From: Acanthornis magna | Taxonomy: Eukaryota > Chordata > Aves > Passeriformes > Acanthizidae | Assembly: GCA_036785705.1 (NCBI GenBank) | Contig: JAWUZG010000056.1 | Coordinates: 17,032,001-17,096,000 of the forward strand | Reading direction: 5' to 3' | DNA length: 64,000 bases | In this document: piece by piece, positions 28,025 to 39,300 of the stretch | How positions within the stretch are numbered: position 1 is the stretch's first letter | Layout: every line of letters begins with the position of its first letter | Notes under the pieces: generated by a model | Told to the model about the DNA's origin: nothing | Seen by the model: the letters and a program-made list of their open reading frames with translations, nothing else | Databases searched by the model: none | Translations under genes and position numbers: made by a program

Positions 28025-28073
28025 ATGGCCACTAAAGGGGAGAAAGGACAACTGGGGTAAATGGCCACTAAAG
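28025..28073 (+). repeat. Short direct repeat, period 36
   Basis: ATGGCCACTAAAG occurs at 28025 and again at 28061, each followed by a purine-rich stretch. It lies at the edge of the CpG island, in the first intron of the minus-strand gene. Confidence 0.8.
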
Positions 28074-28242
28074 AGGAAGAAGGGCTGGTACAGAGCGTAA
28101 AAAACGGCGGGACGAGAGTCCCGGCCAGGGACCGCATCCCCGCGGAGCCGCCCGCTGCCCCTGTGAGGGCAGGTGGCACAGCGGCCGCCCGCGGGCTGAG
28201 GGGCACCGACCCCTTCCCTCCCTCCTCTCCCTCCTCACCCAC

Positions 28243-28306
28243 CTTGCACGGCCAGGACGGCGAGGGCGGAGAAGCAGAGACAAAGCAGCAGGTCCTCCAG
28301 CGCCAT
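28243..28306 (-). CDS. First coding exon with signal peptide; candidate IGDCC4-like gene
   Basis: On the minus strand an ATG at 28304-28306 opens 21 codons reading MALEDLLLCLCFSALAVLAV then Q and one base of Gly. They run into a strong donor, GTGGGTGAGG, at 28242-28233. The run of Leu, Ala, Val and Cys after a short start looks like a secretory signal peptide. The intron is phase 1, as is usual directly after the signal peptide in Ig-superfamily genes. It lies in a CpG island with a YY1-type site about 75 bases upstream. In mammals IGDCC4 lies downstream of DPP8 in the same orientation, about 20 kb away; here the gap is 21 kb. The gene name rests on synteny, not on protein similarity, and no second exon was found within 28 kb. 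The base at -3 of the ATG is T, a weak start context. Confidence 0.55.
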
Positions 28307-28380
28307 GTAAGCCCCGCCGGGCGCCGGGAGCAGGGGCCGCCGCGGCCGCATCTACGAGGGGAGCGTGCTCTCCCGCCGCC

Positions 28381-28394
28381 CCACCGCCATCTTG
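28381..28394 (-). promoter_or_regulatory. YY1-type site
   Basis: Minus-strand CAAGATGGCGGTGG matches the YY1 consensus AANATGGCGGC closely. YY1 sites of this orientation often lie just downstream of the transcription start, which would put the minus-strand start near 28400. Confidence 0.55.
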
Positions 28395-28567
28395 TGCGAG
28401 CGCCCCGGCCCCAGCCCCAGCCCCGCGCTGCCCGCCGGGCCCCGCTGCCGGGGGCGGCCCTGGGCTGCCGCTGCTCCGCCTTTGTCAGCGGCCCGGCCGC
28501 CCCTCCGAGGGGCTCCTCCCGCCGCCCGGCAGCGCCCGCACCAACAGGTTGCAGCCAGCCTTCGGCG

Positions 28568-29043
28568 GGGGGAGCGGCCGCGCTCCCTCAGGGTGGGGGA
28601 CGGCAGGTGCGGGACTCCTCCGCCCGCCGGCGGCTCCACAAGCCACAAACATTTATAACATTTTATGTGGCTTTTTAAAATATTTTTTTTCTTCCATCTC
28701 TTTAGTATTTTTTCCGGTTTTGCCACGCGTGAGCGTGGAGGGCACCGGGGCGCCTCCAGCCGCCGCGCTCCCCTCACGGTGCTGCCCGGGGACGCCTCAG
28801 CCGGCCCCGGGAGCGGCCCCGCTTCATGAGGGGCTGGACGGGAGCTGCGGGGCTCCTCCGCCCGCCAGCAGCTATACAAGCTACAAACATTTATAACATT
28901 TTATGTCGATTTTTAAATTAAAATTCCCCCTCTGCCCCATCCCTTTAGGGTTTTTTCCCGGTTTGCCACGGGTGAGCACGGAGGGCTCCGCGCCGCTCCC
29001 GCCGCCGCGCTCCCCTCACGGTGCTGCCCGGGACGCCGCCCCG
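28568..29043. repeat. 238-bp tandem duplication inside the CpG island
   Basis: Two copies, about 28568-28805 and 28806-29043. Matching landmarks include CTCCTCCGCCCGCC at 28615 and 28853, ACAAACATTTATAACATTTT at 28645 and 28883, and CTCCCCTCACGGTGCTGCCC late in each copy. Both give an offset of 238. The copies have diverged by substitutions and small indels, so the duplication is not recent. Confidence 0.9.
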
Positions 29044-29120
29044 GCCCCGCTGCCCGTCGGGGCTGCCGGAGCTCCCCGCGCCGAGCCCGGCTGGGCAGCG
29101 CGGGCAAACGGACACCAGTG

Positions 29121-32100
29121 ACCACATCGCCGTGGCTTTGTGGGGGCTCAGTTTCGAGGCATAGCTCCTTTAAGTGTATGTCTATCGTTCATTGGTAGTC
29201 AAAGCCTAGCCTGTGCTTCCAGCCGTCTGTAAAAATAAAGCAAATAAAATACATGGTGTGGCATGTCTGCACCCCATCCCTGTGGAGAGAGGCTGGACCT
29301 ATCCACCAGCTGAACCAAGCAGTGGAAATGAGGCAAGGAGATGGGAGATGGAGTCCAAAGTTGCTGCCTCCCATCCCAGTTTGTCTTGGCTGAGTCCCAG
29401 ACACAAACTCACCCCACATGTCTGTGCATAAAGCCACAGGTGCAGGTTTAGTCCTGAGGGCAGGTGACACCAAGTCCTTCTTTTGGCAGTGGTACCTGGC
29501 ACCAAACACAAGGGCAGCCGCATCCCAAAGAGTGGGTCTGCTTTGCCCTCCCAAAGGATATGAAGCTGCCCAGCACACAGGGATGTTTTATCACAGCAGT
29601 GTGGAATGCAGAGAGAGCTTCAGCAGAATATGAAAAAAGAAACCTTTTAAATCCAGACCCTCCCATTTATTAGCTTGTAGAATGAACTATAAAAACTTAA
29701 ATGAAGCTAGAAAGGCTGTGTGGTGGGAAGCAGGTTTCCCATGTGTGTGAGTTACGCAACTCTAAGTTCATACTTGGCACTGCCCATACAGACAAGCCCT
29801 GGGAGGCAGCAGCCCCCGACTCTGGACAGATGGGCGGGGGGCTTTGCCCAGCATCAGGTGGGCACTCACTGCACACCTTGCTGAGAAGGAGTGCATAATA
29901 AGGCCACAGCATTCCACCAACCCCATTTCTGCACCATCTCACCTCCCTACGGAAAGGGGGTCGTAATATCCATGTTCCTTTCTGCACTACTCCAGCATGG
30001 AGGCAAAGATTAACAACATCCACAAACCCTTCTTTCTTTTTGAGTCCTTCCCACCTGTTCCTTTATGTGTGGGGTGGTTTTAAGGGTGTTGTCAAATTGC
30101 TTTAACTAGGTTGTAAAGGAATATCTACTTGAGTCTGCCAGTGGTTTCTTTCAGGCAACCCCTGCCTTTTTTTCTTCAAATCCCAACATTTCTCCCTCCA
30201 TTTAAGCAAGGAAAAACTTTACCTCGCAGTCAGGCAAGTCTGGTGTAATACAAATAAGGAAAGTTGCTAGTGGTCTGCAGAACACTGCTCACTCTGGTGA
30301 AGAGCACCTGCCCGTGTTAAGGCATTGCCTGAGTTCCATGTTGACAGGCCAGGGTTAGACAAGGCTTTGAAAAACCCAGGTCTAATCCCTGTCTTAGCTC
30401 TCTACCTGATCGTAGGGTTAGTTGATTTCTCTGTGGCACCTCTCTGTCTTCCTGCATGTCTGTGGAAACAGGAATGAAACCGGTATTTCGACAAACCCAA
30501 GCTTGCAACATATATTCCTTGAATATTGGTCCCTGGGGAAAAGAAAAAAAGGCAACTTGGCAAACAGCCCCCGAACTGAGAAAGTGGCAGAAACATCACC
30601 CAGAGCACCAGCTCCTTCACACTGACAACACCTGTGCTCTGCCGGAGCAACACCAAGTCCCAGCATCTGCTCACAGAGGTGAAATGATTCCCTGTGGCAC
30701 GCACAGAGGGAGAGCCTGGCTAAAGAGCCACTTAGTAGATTTATGAAGAATCAGATAACTCCCTGGCTGTCAGTCCATAAAGAACAAAGTGATAGCGGCA
30801 GTGCCCACACAAGGGACATTCCTTCCCCAGACAATGGCACTTCTGCCCCAACACCTAGGGCAGCAAAACCCCCATTTATGTGCTGTGGACTCCCCAACGT
30901 TCCCGTTCCTGTCGATGAGACATTTCTGACTTTCGATAGCTGCAAACCTCTGATGCTTTGAGAGAAGAAAGTGTGATGGGCAGAGCAGGAGCAGTAAGTG
31001 GCAGGTGTTTGTAGTTCAGCCTTTTGTTCCCCCTTTGAGAGACATTATTTCTCTGCTACAAAAATTTTTTGGTGAGTCAGATGTATGGACAGTTTATCCT
31101 ACACATATCTTGGTTTGTATCAGATCCCAGGAATAACAGCCCACTAGGGAAATGCAGCAAAAGCTGCAATAAATTTCTCTAGTTCCACAGTCATTTTGAA
31201 CATCCAAAGACACATCTTTAGGGTGTAAAATCCCATTTTAAGGGTGAAAAGCCTCATTTTTTTAGGGGTTTTCCCATGCAGGCAGCCTGTAGCCAAGGGA
31301 GGGACCCATGCTTCACAAAGGCTGATGTAGTGCAAGAGACCTTGGAGCAGAGCAACAATTACAGAGGGATCTGAACCAGAACTTCTCCAGGCTTTGAACC
31401 CAAACCCACATGAAGCAGCCCATGTCCACTTGCAGCTGGCAGCTGTGGGATTCAGACTACCATGATCTACTTGTACAAGTTACTAAACAAGTGCAGGTAA
31501 AGAACAACACTTGCTCCAAAACCAGACACCCTAAAATAAAAGAAACCTGAACAACAGAGGGAAGCTGTTTCAGAGCGAAAGCAGTGAGGAGCAAGAAGAT
31601 TCACAGCTTAGGTCCTTTCTCTCCCAAGCAGGATTAAACCTCCCAGTCTCAAATACAGCCTTGCTCCGTTTTCTGACCATCCCTGACTCCAGACATGTCT
31701 GCAGTGCTGAGGTTGACATTTTATGACGGATTTAAGCAGCTCTAATTACCAGAAGAGTTGGCTGCTCTTTCCTTTGTGACGGCATTAGTGCTTGAATGAG
31801 CCTGGAGCTGGACAGAGGAAAGGATGGTGCCGAAAACTTAATTGGCGACAACATTAACAACAAAATCAGGGCCCTGCTCCAGCTCCCTGTGCAATCACTC
31901 AGGAGTTAGTGCCAGCACAAGGAAAGCAATGGGAATAGACAGAGACATGAGGAGGCTTTCAATGGCAGCACAAAGCTGGATCAGCTCAAACTCAATGCAA
32001 AACTGCAACCTTGGTCTTCCCAGAAAAGGAGTCTCTCGGGGACTTTTACCATCAGGACTCGCTTTGTTCCCGGACTTCTTCTGGTCTGGCAGCAACTTCA

Positions 32101-33059
32101 GCGCTGGAGGGAACGTTGACTTCCAGACGAAGAAAGTGAGGGTAGCCTCCTGTTCCGTATGCGTGAGCAATGCCAAACAGGAGCAGCTGGTTGCACATAA
32201 TAACATGCATTGTGTAAGTGAGCAACACAATGAGCAATTTGCTCAACAACCCAGGGACATCAGGACAATTCTGTATCACAGGGAAGAAAGAAAAGAGGAA
32301 AAAAACATGTGATGACCAAACCCTAAGGGAGACTCAGCATCCTACACATCCATTTCATTACGCTTGCTCTTATAAATATTTATAACACAGCCTATCTCAT
32401 CATTCTTCCAGGAATGGGTGTTCTGTTATTGTTATACCCAGGGAGGGCTTTCCTTCTTCCTCTGCTCCTGCTGCAGGCAGTCGGCAGTTGCCAAAGATAG
32501 ATTGGGAGCAAGAGTGTGACATTAACTATGGAAAACGCTGCTTAAAATGGAGCTCAGGGGCAGATATTGGCAGGTGCATTGTTAGGAGGAAAACGAATGG
32601 AAAAGGCAGCACGTAATGAGATTCGGAAGCTTGTATTTAAAATATGTTCATGGCAAAAGGGATTTCTGCATGCAAGGGCGCTGCTCTTACAGCCAGAGCC
32701 ACGGCTGAGCAGAGACTCACACCCTGAAGAAACCTGCGTGGATTCAGGATGGGGGAGTTCTGATGTAAACAGTGTCAGGCTGAGGAGCAGGAAGGAGGGT
32801 AGGGTGGATTCTAAGTACCAACATCATCCCTCTGCCTGCACATGGAAAACTATCATGTTAAAGTAAGGTACAAAAACTCCAGCATTTGCAAAGCTTTGCA
32901 CACCAAACTTGGAGTGGGTTTTTATGTCTCTTTGATTTGTATTGCTGCCTGGATGTCCTGGTGTCCTGTTTCTTGCTCTTCCTGGGACTTGTCACCCAGG
33001 TGAGGCTTTGCAAAATCAAATGCGAATTTGTGTTACACAGAGACACATTGACTGATTCT
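29121..33059. other. Intergenic, no recognised gene
   Basis: Between the CpG island and a CR1 copy. Holds a degenerate 21-bp tandem repeat at 31192 and a stretch open on both strands at 31842-32312. No domain was recognised. Confidence 0.55.
31192..31274. repeat. Degenerate 21-bp tandem repeat, about four units
   Basis: Units start at 31192, 31213, 31234 and 31255, each opening with CATTTT or CATCTTT. Units 2 to 4 share AGGG- and AAAA-containing middles. On the minus strand the repeat reads as TLKM-like heptapeptides in a chance ORF. Confidence 0.65.
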
Positions 33060-33386
33060 GAAGGGAGCCGACAAGAAAGATGGAGAGGGACTTTTAACAA
33101 GAGCATGATGTGACAAGGACAAGGGAGAATGGCTTCATACTAAAAGAGAGTAGGTTTAGATCAGATATTTGGAAAAAATTCTTCCCTGTAAGGGTGGTGA
33201 GGCCCTGGAATAGGTTATCTAGAGAAGCTGTGGCTGCCCCATCCCTGGAAGTGTCCAAGACTAGGGTGGGTGGATGGAGCTCTGAGCAACCTGGTCTAGG
33301 GGAAGGTGATCCTTCCTGTGGCAGGGGCTGGAATGAGATGAGCTTTAAGGTCCCTTCCAACCCAAACCATTCTGATATTCTGTGAT
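33060..33386 (+). mobile_element. CR1 LINE 3' fragment
   Basis: About 330 bases matching the CR1 3' end in sense orientation, including GAATGGCTTCATACTAAAAG, GAAGCTGTGGCTGCCCCATC, CAACCTGGTCTAGGGGAAGG and AAGGTCCCTTCCAACCCAAA. It ends in the terminal ATTCTGTGA microrepeat. Its ORFs on both strands are remnants of the C-terminal CR1 reading frame or chance. Confidence 0.95.
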
Positions 33387-36300
33387 CATTCAGGATGAGT
33401 GACTTGGGTTAGGGTGCTGACAGTTCAATTCAGCAAAAAACCACACCAAGGCAATCCACACTGGGTAGATTTTAGATGAAATGAATCTGTTTCATTTCAG
33501 TTACTCTCCCTTGCTGTCACTGAGACTTTTTTGTGCATATTTGTTAACCAGCTCATTCACTGTCAGCTACAACCAAATAAAAACCTACTAGAACCATCCC
33601 AATGTGTTATAAAGCAGTCATGTGGAACATCACTGTCTTGTAAACATGTAGGACTAGGAAAAATAATATTTGCTCATAAACAACACCTGTGGACTTCTCT
33701 CTACAGCAGTTACCAAGGACCAATAAAAGTTTTGATCCTAAATAGTCTAAATTTTATGTGCTGCTCCAGTACCTACTAACTGAGGCAGGGTTTAGGCATA
33801 AAGAACACGTGTAACATCAAGGAGCTCAGTCAGGGCTGCCGAAAGAAACACCCAGCATGCTCATTTGTACTGAGAAATGTGTTCATGTGCCAAAAATAAG
33901 GATCTGTTGAGAAGTTTTATTGGATCTACAGAGCTGGCTATAAAATGCCATGCAGCAAAACAGGAAGGCTGCCTGGTGCACATCCTCATGCCACCCTCTT
34001 GTGGCTAATCCCAGAAAATATAATGCTGTACACTCAAAGACGTGGAGTAAGTGCCACCAGGACATTTTCAGGGTGCCTTGCCCCACACTGATGAGCTCAT
34101 TGCAGGGGCAAGCAGCAAAGTCCAGCTTGGTGACACTTGAAACCAGTTCAGGAGTGAAAAGCAAGGTTGGAATAAAACCATTCCTTCACTTGAAAAAGCT
34201 TGGGATCTGGATCTGATCTGAGGATGGGATTTCAGCCAGTCCAACACGCTGAAGGTCTGCAGATGTTCATGGATGTTTGGACAGATGTTTGACTTCCACA
34301 ACCCTGGCTATTCTCTGCCCAGAAACTGGGACTGTCTACCCGTCCAGTGACATACTTTTAGCTATAAAATTCTGTCTTCTCTAGTATTTCACACAGAGAA
34401 CTTGATGCTTTTATGCATATCTAAACCCCATTTCCCATTACCTTCCAGAAAGTTCCCCAGATGAGCACCAAAAAGGTGAATGGGCAGCTCTCACACCCCT
34501 TGTCTCCATCAAGAGTTTACTCAGGAGCAGCCAGTCTGTCCCAAAAGCAGGTGGTGGCTTTCACAAGGTCCTTGGTGCCCTCGCTGTATAATGGAGGCAA
34601 TTCCTATCCATCAGACAGATCTGCAAACCTAAATAGATGATGTATTTATTTATGGATTACTGACCACAAGAAAGAGAAGCTTTGCACTATTGTCAACCTC
34701 ACAGCCTTCGGTCTGCTATAAATAATGCATCATTGTTCGGTGTTGGTTTATGGTTTAAGTTCCAATGAGCGGCGCAGACCAGCAGACTCAGCAAAGATGA
34801 AGGCAGCACAGGGTATTAGGAAGAGAAATGGGACCATCTGACCAAGAGTGTTAGAAAAACAAAGCAAAAATGTAATGTTCTCTGAGTTACTTAAACGTCA
34901 ACTTCAGCAGACCTGCTTTTACCTCTAACTGAGAACTGCACAAATCTCTGCTTATCCCCTGCTTTTCGCTCTGCTTTCTCCCAATTGTGAGCTAATTCGA
35001 TTTCAGATAAACACTAATTAACACAAGAGGTCACTGCCTGGCCAGCAGGCACCGTTGCAACGTGGCATTCAAACACACCAAGAGATCAAAAGAATCTCCG
35101 CTGCTTCCTTTGAACTACCCAATTAAAACTTGCACAAATAAAGCTATTGTTTTACATCTGCCTCATCCAGGCAGGAGAGGGGGCAGAGAGCTAAGAGATC
35201 ATTGCCTTTAATTGGGCTGTTTTCCCTCTCTTCTTACAGGTTTCCTCCATGTGGGTCTTTTCTTCAGACCAGTAGAAGAAAATGATGGCCAGACCCTTTG
35301 CGATGCAGCGATTACAGGCAAGGCTACAGCAGACTGAAAGCAAAGCCGTGGGGAATCCAATTTCCCTCTCGTGAGCAAAAGGGCATCAGTGCCTTTCTTG
35401 GAAGGTTTGATTGATAGCCCTTAAGAAGGACTCATAAAATGTGCCTCTCTCTGGCTATTTAGGCAATTCTCTTTTGAAGATGAAGGAGAATATTAGATTA
35501 ATCCAACTGCCGTAACAGCATTATCTCCTGCTTTTAAAGAAAACGTATTTTATGGCGTCCGCACTCTAACAGAAACAACCTGCGGCTGCACGAGCTCTGG
35601 GCTGGTGCTCTGCTGCTAAACATGCCATGGGAGCCTTGAAAGGAGTTTTCATCTCGATTCTGGGGAGCTGGTGTAAATACCAAGCTTCTACCACCATCCC
35701 ACAGGGACAGCTGGTGGACAACAGAGGAACCAAGGCTAGGGGGGGCCACGGGGTCTGAATTCCACTCCTATCCATAGGGGAGCTCACTTAGGTTTGGGAT
35801 CAAGGCAAATTCGCAGGAGTGTAGGGAAAGGGCTACACAGAAACTGCCTGGTTTGTACACACTTGGAACACCAATCTTGAAGCTTGGTGCTCGTCCTTGT
35901 AATCTTGTGTTTGTAAGCACAGAGCATTCTAAAAAAAAAAAAAATAGATGGAAACATCAGCTGAGTATCTGGTATTACCCACCTGGAAAAGGTTTAGGAA
36001 CCCTCAATGCTGGGAAGCAGATGGGTGCACCCCTGTGAGAGCACCCTGCAAAGTGCATCCCACAGGAGGGTGCATTCCATCCTCTCTACAGGCAAGTCAC
36101 AATAAAATCACCATCCACTACCCAGAAACGTCCCCAAGGAGGAATACTCGGGGTGGGAAGGGAATGGCACAGCAGGTCGGTCTCAGGTGGGACACATCAG
36201 CTCACCTCCACCTCTGCCTGCTCTGTTCGCTGTCCGGATCTGCTTCTGGCCTGGGGAACATGGCAGCTCTCGCCTGGCAAGGTCTCAGTCCCTTGAGCAA

Positions 36301-39300
36301 CAAACCAATTAATGGATTATTCCCTCCTGGAAAGAAGTGTTAGCTCTTCTCAGTAGCACTGAAGGGAGTAAAAAAAAATCAAGATTGTGACCACAACAGA
36401 GATCAGGCAGTGGCTTATCTCACCAATGTCTTAAACTCACCTTCTGAGAATTCATTTATTGCTGCCAAAGGATGAGAAAAGATCAGGACTCCCCAAAACC
36501 AGAGCGGTTGCCATGAATTTGTGAAATTTAGCCCCTCACCTGGTCCAGAAGCTCCAAGGAGCTCTGCCTGGCTGCCAGGTCTCAGGGCAGAGCCAGAGTG
36601 CCTGTTTTTTGGGTTGCATCTTCTATAGTTCCATTCTTGTACCCTGATTCACAGCTGAACCAAACTGACCCTCCAGTCAAGAAGCTGTGTTACCTTAAAA
36701 TACTCCTTTTCTTTGTGATGAACTCCTGGATGCTGCAAACACTGCCTTGCTTGTCCCAGGATTTAACCAGATTAATTAAGCTGCACTTGTATTAATTTAG
36801 ATTACAAGTATCTGAGGGCTCAGCCAAATCAAGTGATTTATGGGCCATATCAATCTAATTAATACCACCAACTCTTAAAATAAAAACCTAATAAATGAGT
36901 TTATTATACATCTGTAAGATCAACTTATTAGCTTTGGGTCTCTAGTGATTTGATGGAAGTTTTATATCCTTGTTGGGAAAAGGCCTTGTCTTTTTTTTTC
37001 CTTCCCACTTGCTATATTTTATAAAAGTATCTTCCACAGGGCAGGAGGAGAGAGAAACAACACAACTCAGTTATCAAAACACCAGCCAAGCCAAGAGGTC
37101 CCCAAAGTCTCGCTGTACACAAATTGTGGGAGTTTTAAAGTTGTGAGTGCCCACAGGAGAACAGTCAATCTGGTTTCTTGCAGGCAGAACCTGCCCTGGT
37201 CTGTGCCTTCCAGCTAAGCAGCCTGAAACTGGAGTTAGCCAGGGGATGGGGATGGAAAAGGAATAAGAAGAGAATGAAAAGCTTCTCAGAAGCAAATCTG
37301 AGCAGGAAGGAGCTGGGATGGTTTGGAAGGCACCGCTTATCAAGGTGGCTTTGCTGGGCTAAGTGATTGCACTGTCTGCAGCAGTGACTAAAATGTCACT
37401 TGCACAGAGACGACTTAGAGATGCCAAAGCTTCCCTTTGTCACCACAGTGAGGGACTTCAAAATTCATCATGGAAGCTAATTCCAGGGAATGCGGGAGGC
37501 ACCTCCAACCCACAGCCCAGTGAAAGGAAGAGTGGAGTAAAGGAGGAGCAGGGCCCTGCTTGGCCGTGCCCTTGCCCGCTGCTTCCTTGGCAGCTCGGCT
37601 CTGTGTTGATTGGCTTTTCAGCCATGCTTTCCCTTCAGTCCTGGAGTTCACGCTCGATTTCCTGAGCTGTAAGGTTGTTTCCCTTGCTTTGCAAATCCCC
37701 TTGGAGCAACAGCCACGTGATAGAAACAGGAGCGGGCTCACTCTCTTTACCCTTTGCTTACAAAGTAAGTTCTTCAAATGCATTTGTCGTATTGTGTTCA
37801 GGATAACAACCTGCTCCAGCAAAGAGAAGGGACTGGGAGGCCTTTCTGGGGGAGCAAATAGGGCGATTTATGGAATAATTATATAAAGACAGCGCCATCC
37901 TGTGTGTCTGTCGCCGTGATTTATTACGGTTACACAGAAAATTGGCTGCTTGGGCCATAAAAGATGGCTGCAGGCAAACCTGGACCCCTTTGCTTTCCTG
38001 TTTGCCACTCCACACACACAAACCCAATGAATTAACTCAGCAAATTTGCAGTAATGACCCATCATTTCTATTTTAAAAGAGGTGCCAGAGCAAAGGTGCT
38101 GTGTGGAGCAGATCCTCAGACACAGCCACATTCACTGGCCCTGCTGCTAAGCCATGGGCTGGCTGACAGCATGGGAAACCTCTGCAGCCCCCCTGGCTCC
38201 TTTGCTGATGTACAGCAGGGGCTGGGGGCACTTCGGGATCACTCTGAAGGTTTTGTGCAGTACCTCTTGCCTCCCCTCTGGCTGTTCCCCCTTTGATATG
38301 CTCCTGCTGTTTTCCACCCTCTTTCCATTTGCTGCCCACAATTATCATTTTGCATTTATCTACATCCAGTTGCATTTTCCATTTACCTCTTCACTTGGTT
38401 AAAAAAACATCCCATTCCCTTTTGTATCAGACCAGGTGGCTTCTACTGCTTTCCACACACCACTCTCCTTTGAGTCACTTCTATTTATGCTAAAATAACT
38501 TCAGCAACTAAAGGTGCCTTTAGCTGCAAGGGCAGGGATTCTGTTTAGTAGGGGAGCAGACAGGATGAAAATTAACTTCCAGTTGCAAGGATGAGAGGAT
38601 TTGGGCATTTTCATTCCTCCTCAACACTTAAGACTGTAGGTCACCCAGGGCTGGAAATTCATTCTCCCAGAGATGTTTCATCATGGGAAAATCTTGCAGC
38701 TGCTGTTGGGCAGCTCTGCCAGCTCTATACCAACATTTACCAATATCTTTTTTTCCTTGGCTCCATATGCTCATATCCAAACAGCCTCTCTGGTCCAACA
38801 GCTACAAGCTCACATATTTCTTCATTCCAAATCTCAGCAAGAGCTTGTAAAAGTTTATCCCTTTGGTCCACGGGTAACCTGCAGTGTACCCCACCCACAC
38901 GGCCCCTTGTGCAACTGAAGAACAGCCTCCATTCAAAGCATGGGGCACAGGGAGGCACAACAGCATAGAAGGAAGGAGGTTACAGTGGCACCTGGAGAAG
39001 GAGGTTGATCCTTTACCCTACCACAGTCCACCGTGGAACCAGGAGAGGCTGAAGGTCCCCACGTCCTTCAGCTTCCGACAGCAGCTCACACACCGCCCTT
39101 GACAGGGTGAATTCCCCCGGGTTTGTGTGGGTCGTGCATCACAGTGGTACCTGGAACAGGCAGGTTAAAGCGATCTGGAAGGAAAAACAGCAACAGTGTA
39201 TGGAAAAAACGAGCCACAGGATGATTTACAGATGATCCAACTCCCTGCAAAGCTCAGTGGGGAAGGTTATACCTTTAGCTTTCCAAAACACAACTGCTCT

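Larger units (their letters stand above)
23801..28232. other. Non-coding, rising GC towards the CpG island
   Basis: No coding exon recognised. Contains a possible MIR fragment near 23836, a poly(A) run at 25526, scattered CpG-rich patches at 25730-26000 and 27440-27550, and GTCAC-rich sequence at 27867-27905. Confidence 0.55.
28130..29120. promoter_or_regulatory. CpG island promoter
   Basis: About 1 kb of dense CpG and GC boxes, interrupted by two short AT-rich cores (about 28645-28705 and 28883-28925). It encloses the candidate first exon at 28243-28306. It probably drives the minus-strand gene; a divergent plus-strand transcript is possible. Confidence 0.8.

Noticed and set aside
28061..28678. 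205-codon plus-strand ORF
   Set aside because: Lies in the CpG island, where stop codons are rare. Composition is Ala/Pro/Arg/Gly throughout, with no domain.
28352..28879. 175-codon minus-strand ORF
   Set aside because: Same CpG-island effect. It spans the tandem duplication and its first in-frame Met is not the likely start of the minus-strand gene.
33094..33385. ORFs on both strands
   Set aside because: Lie within the CR1 3' fragment.
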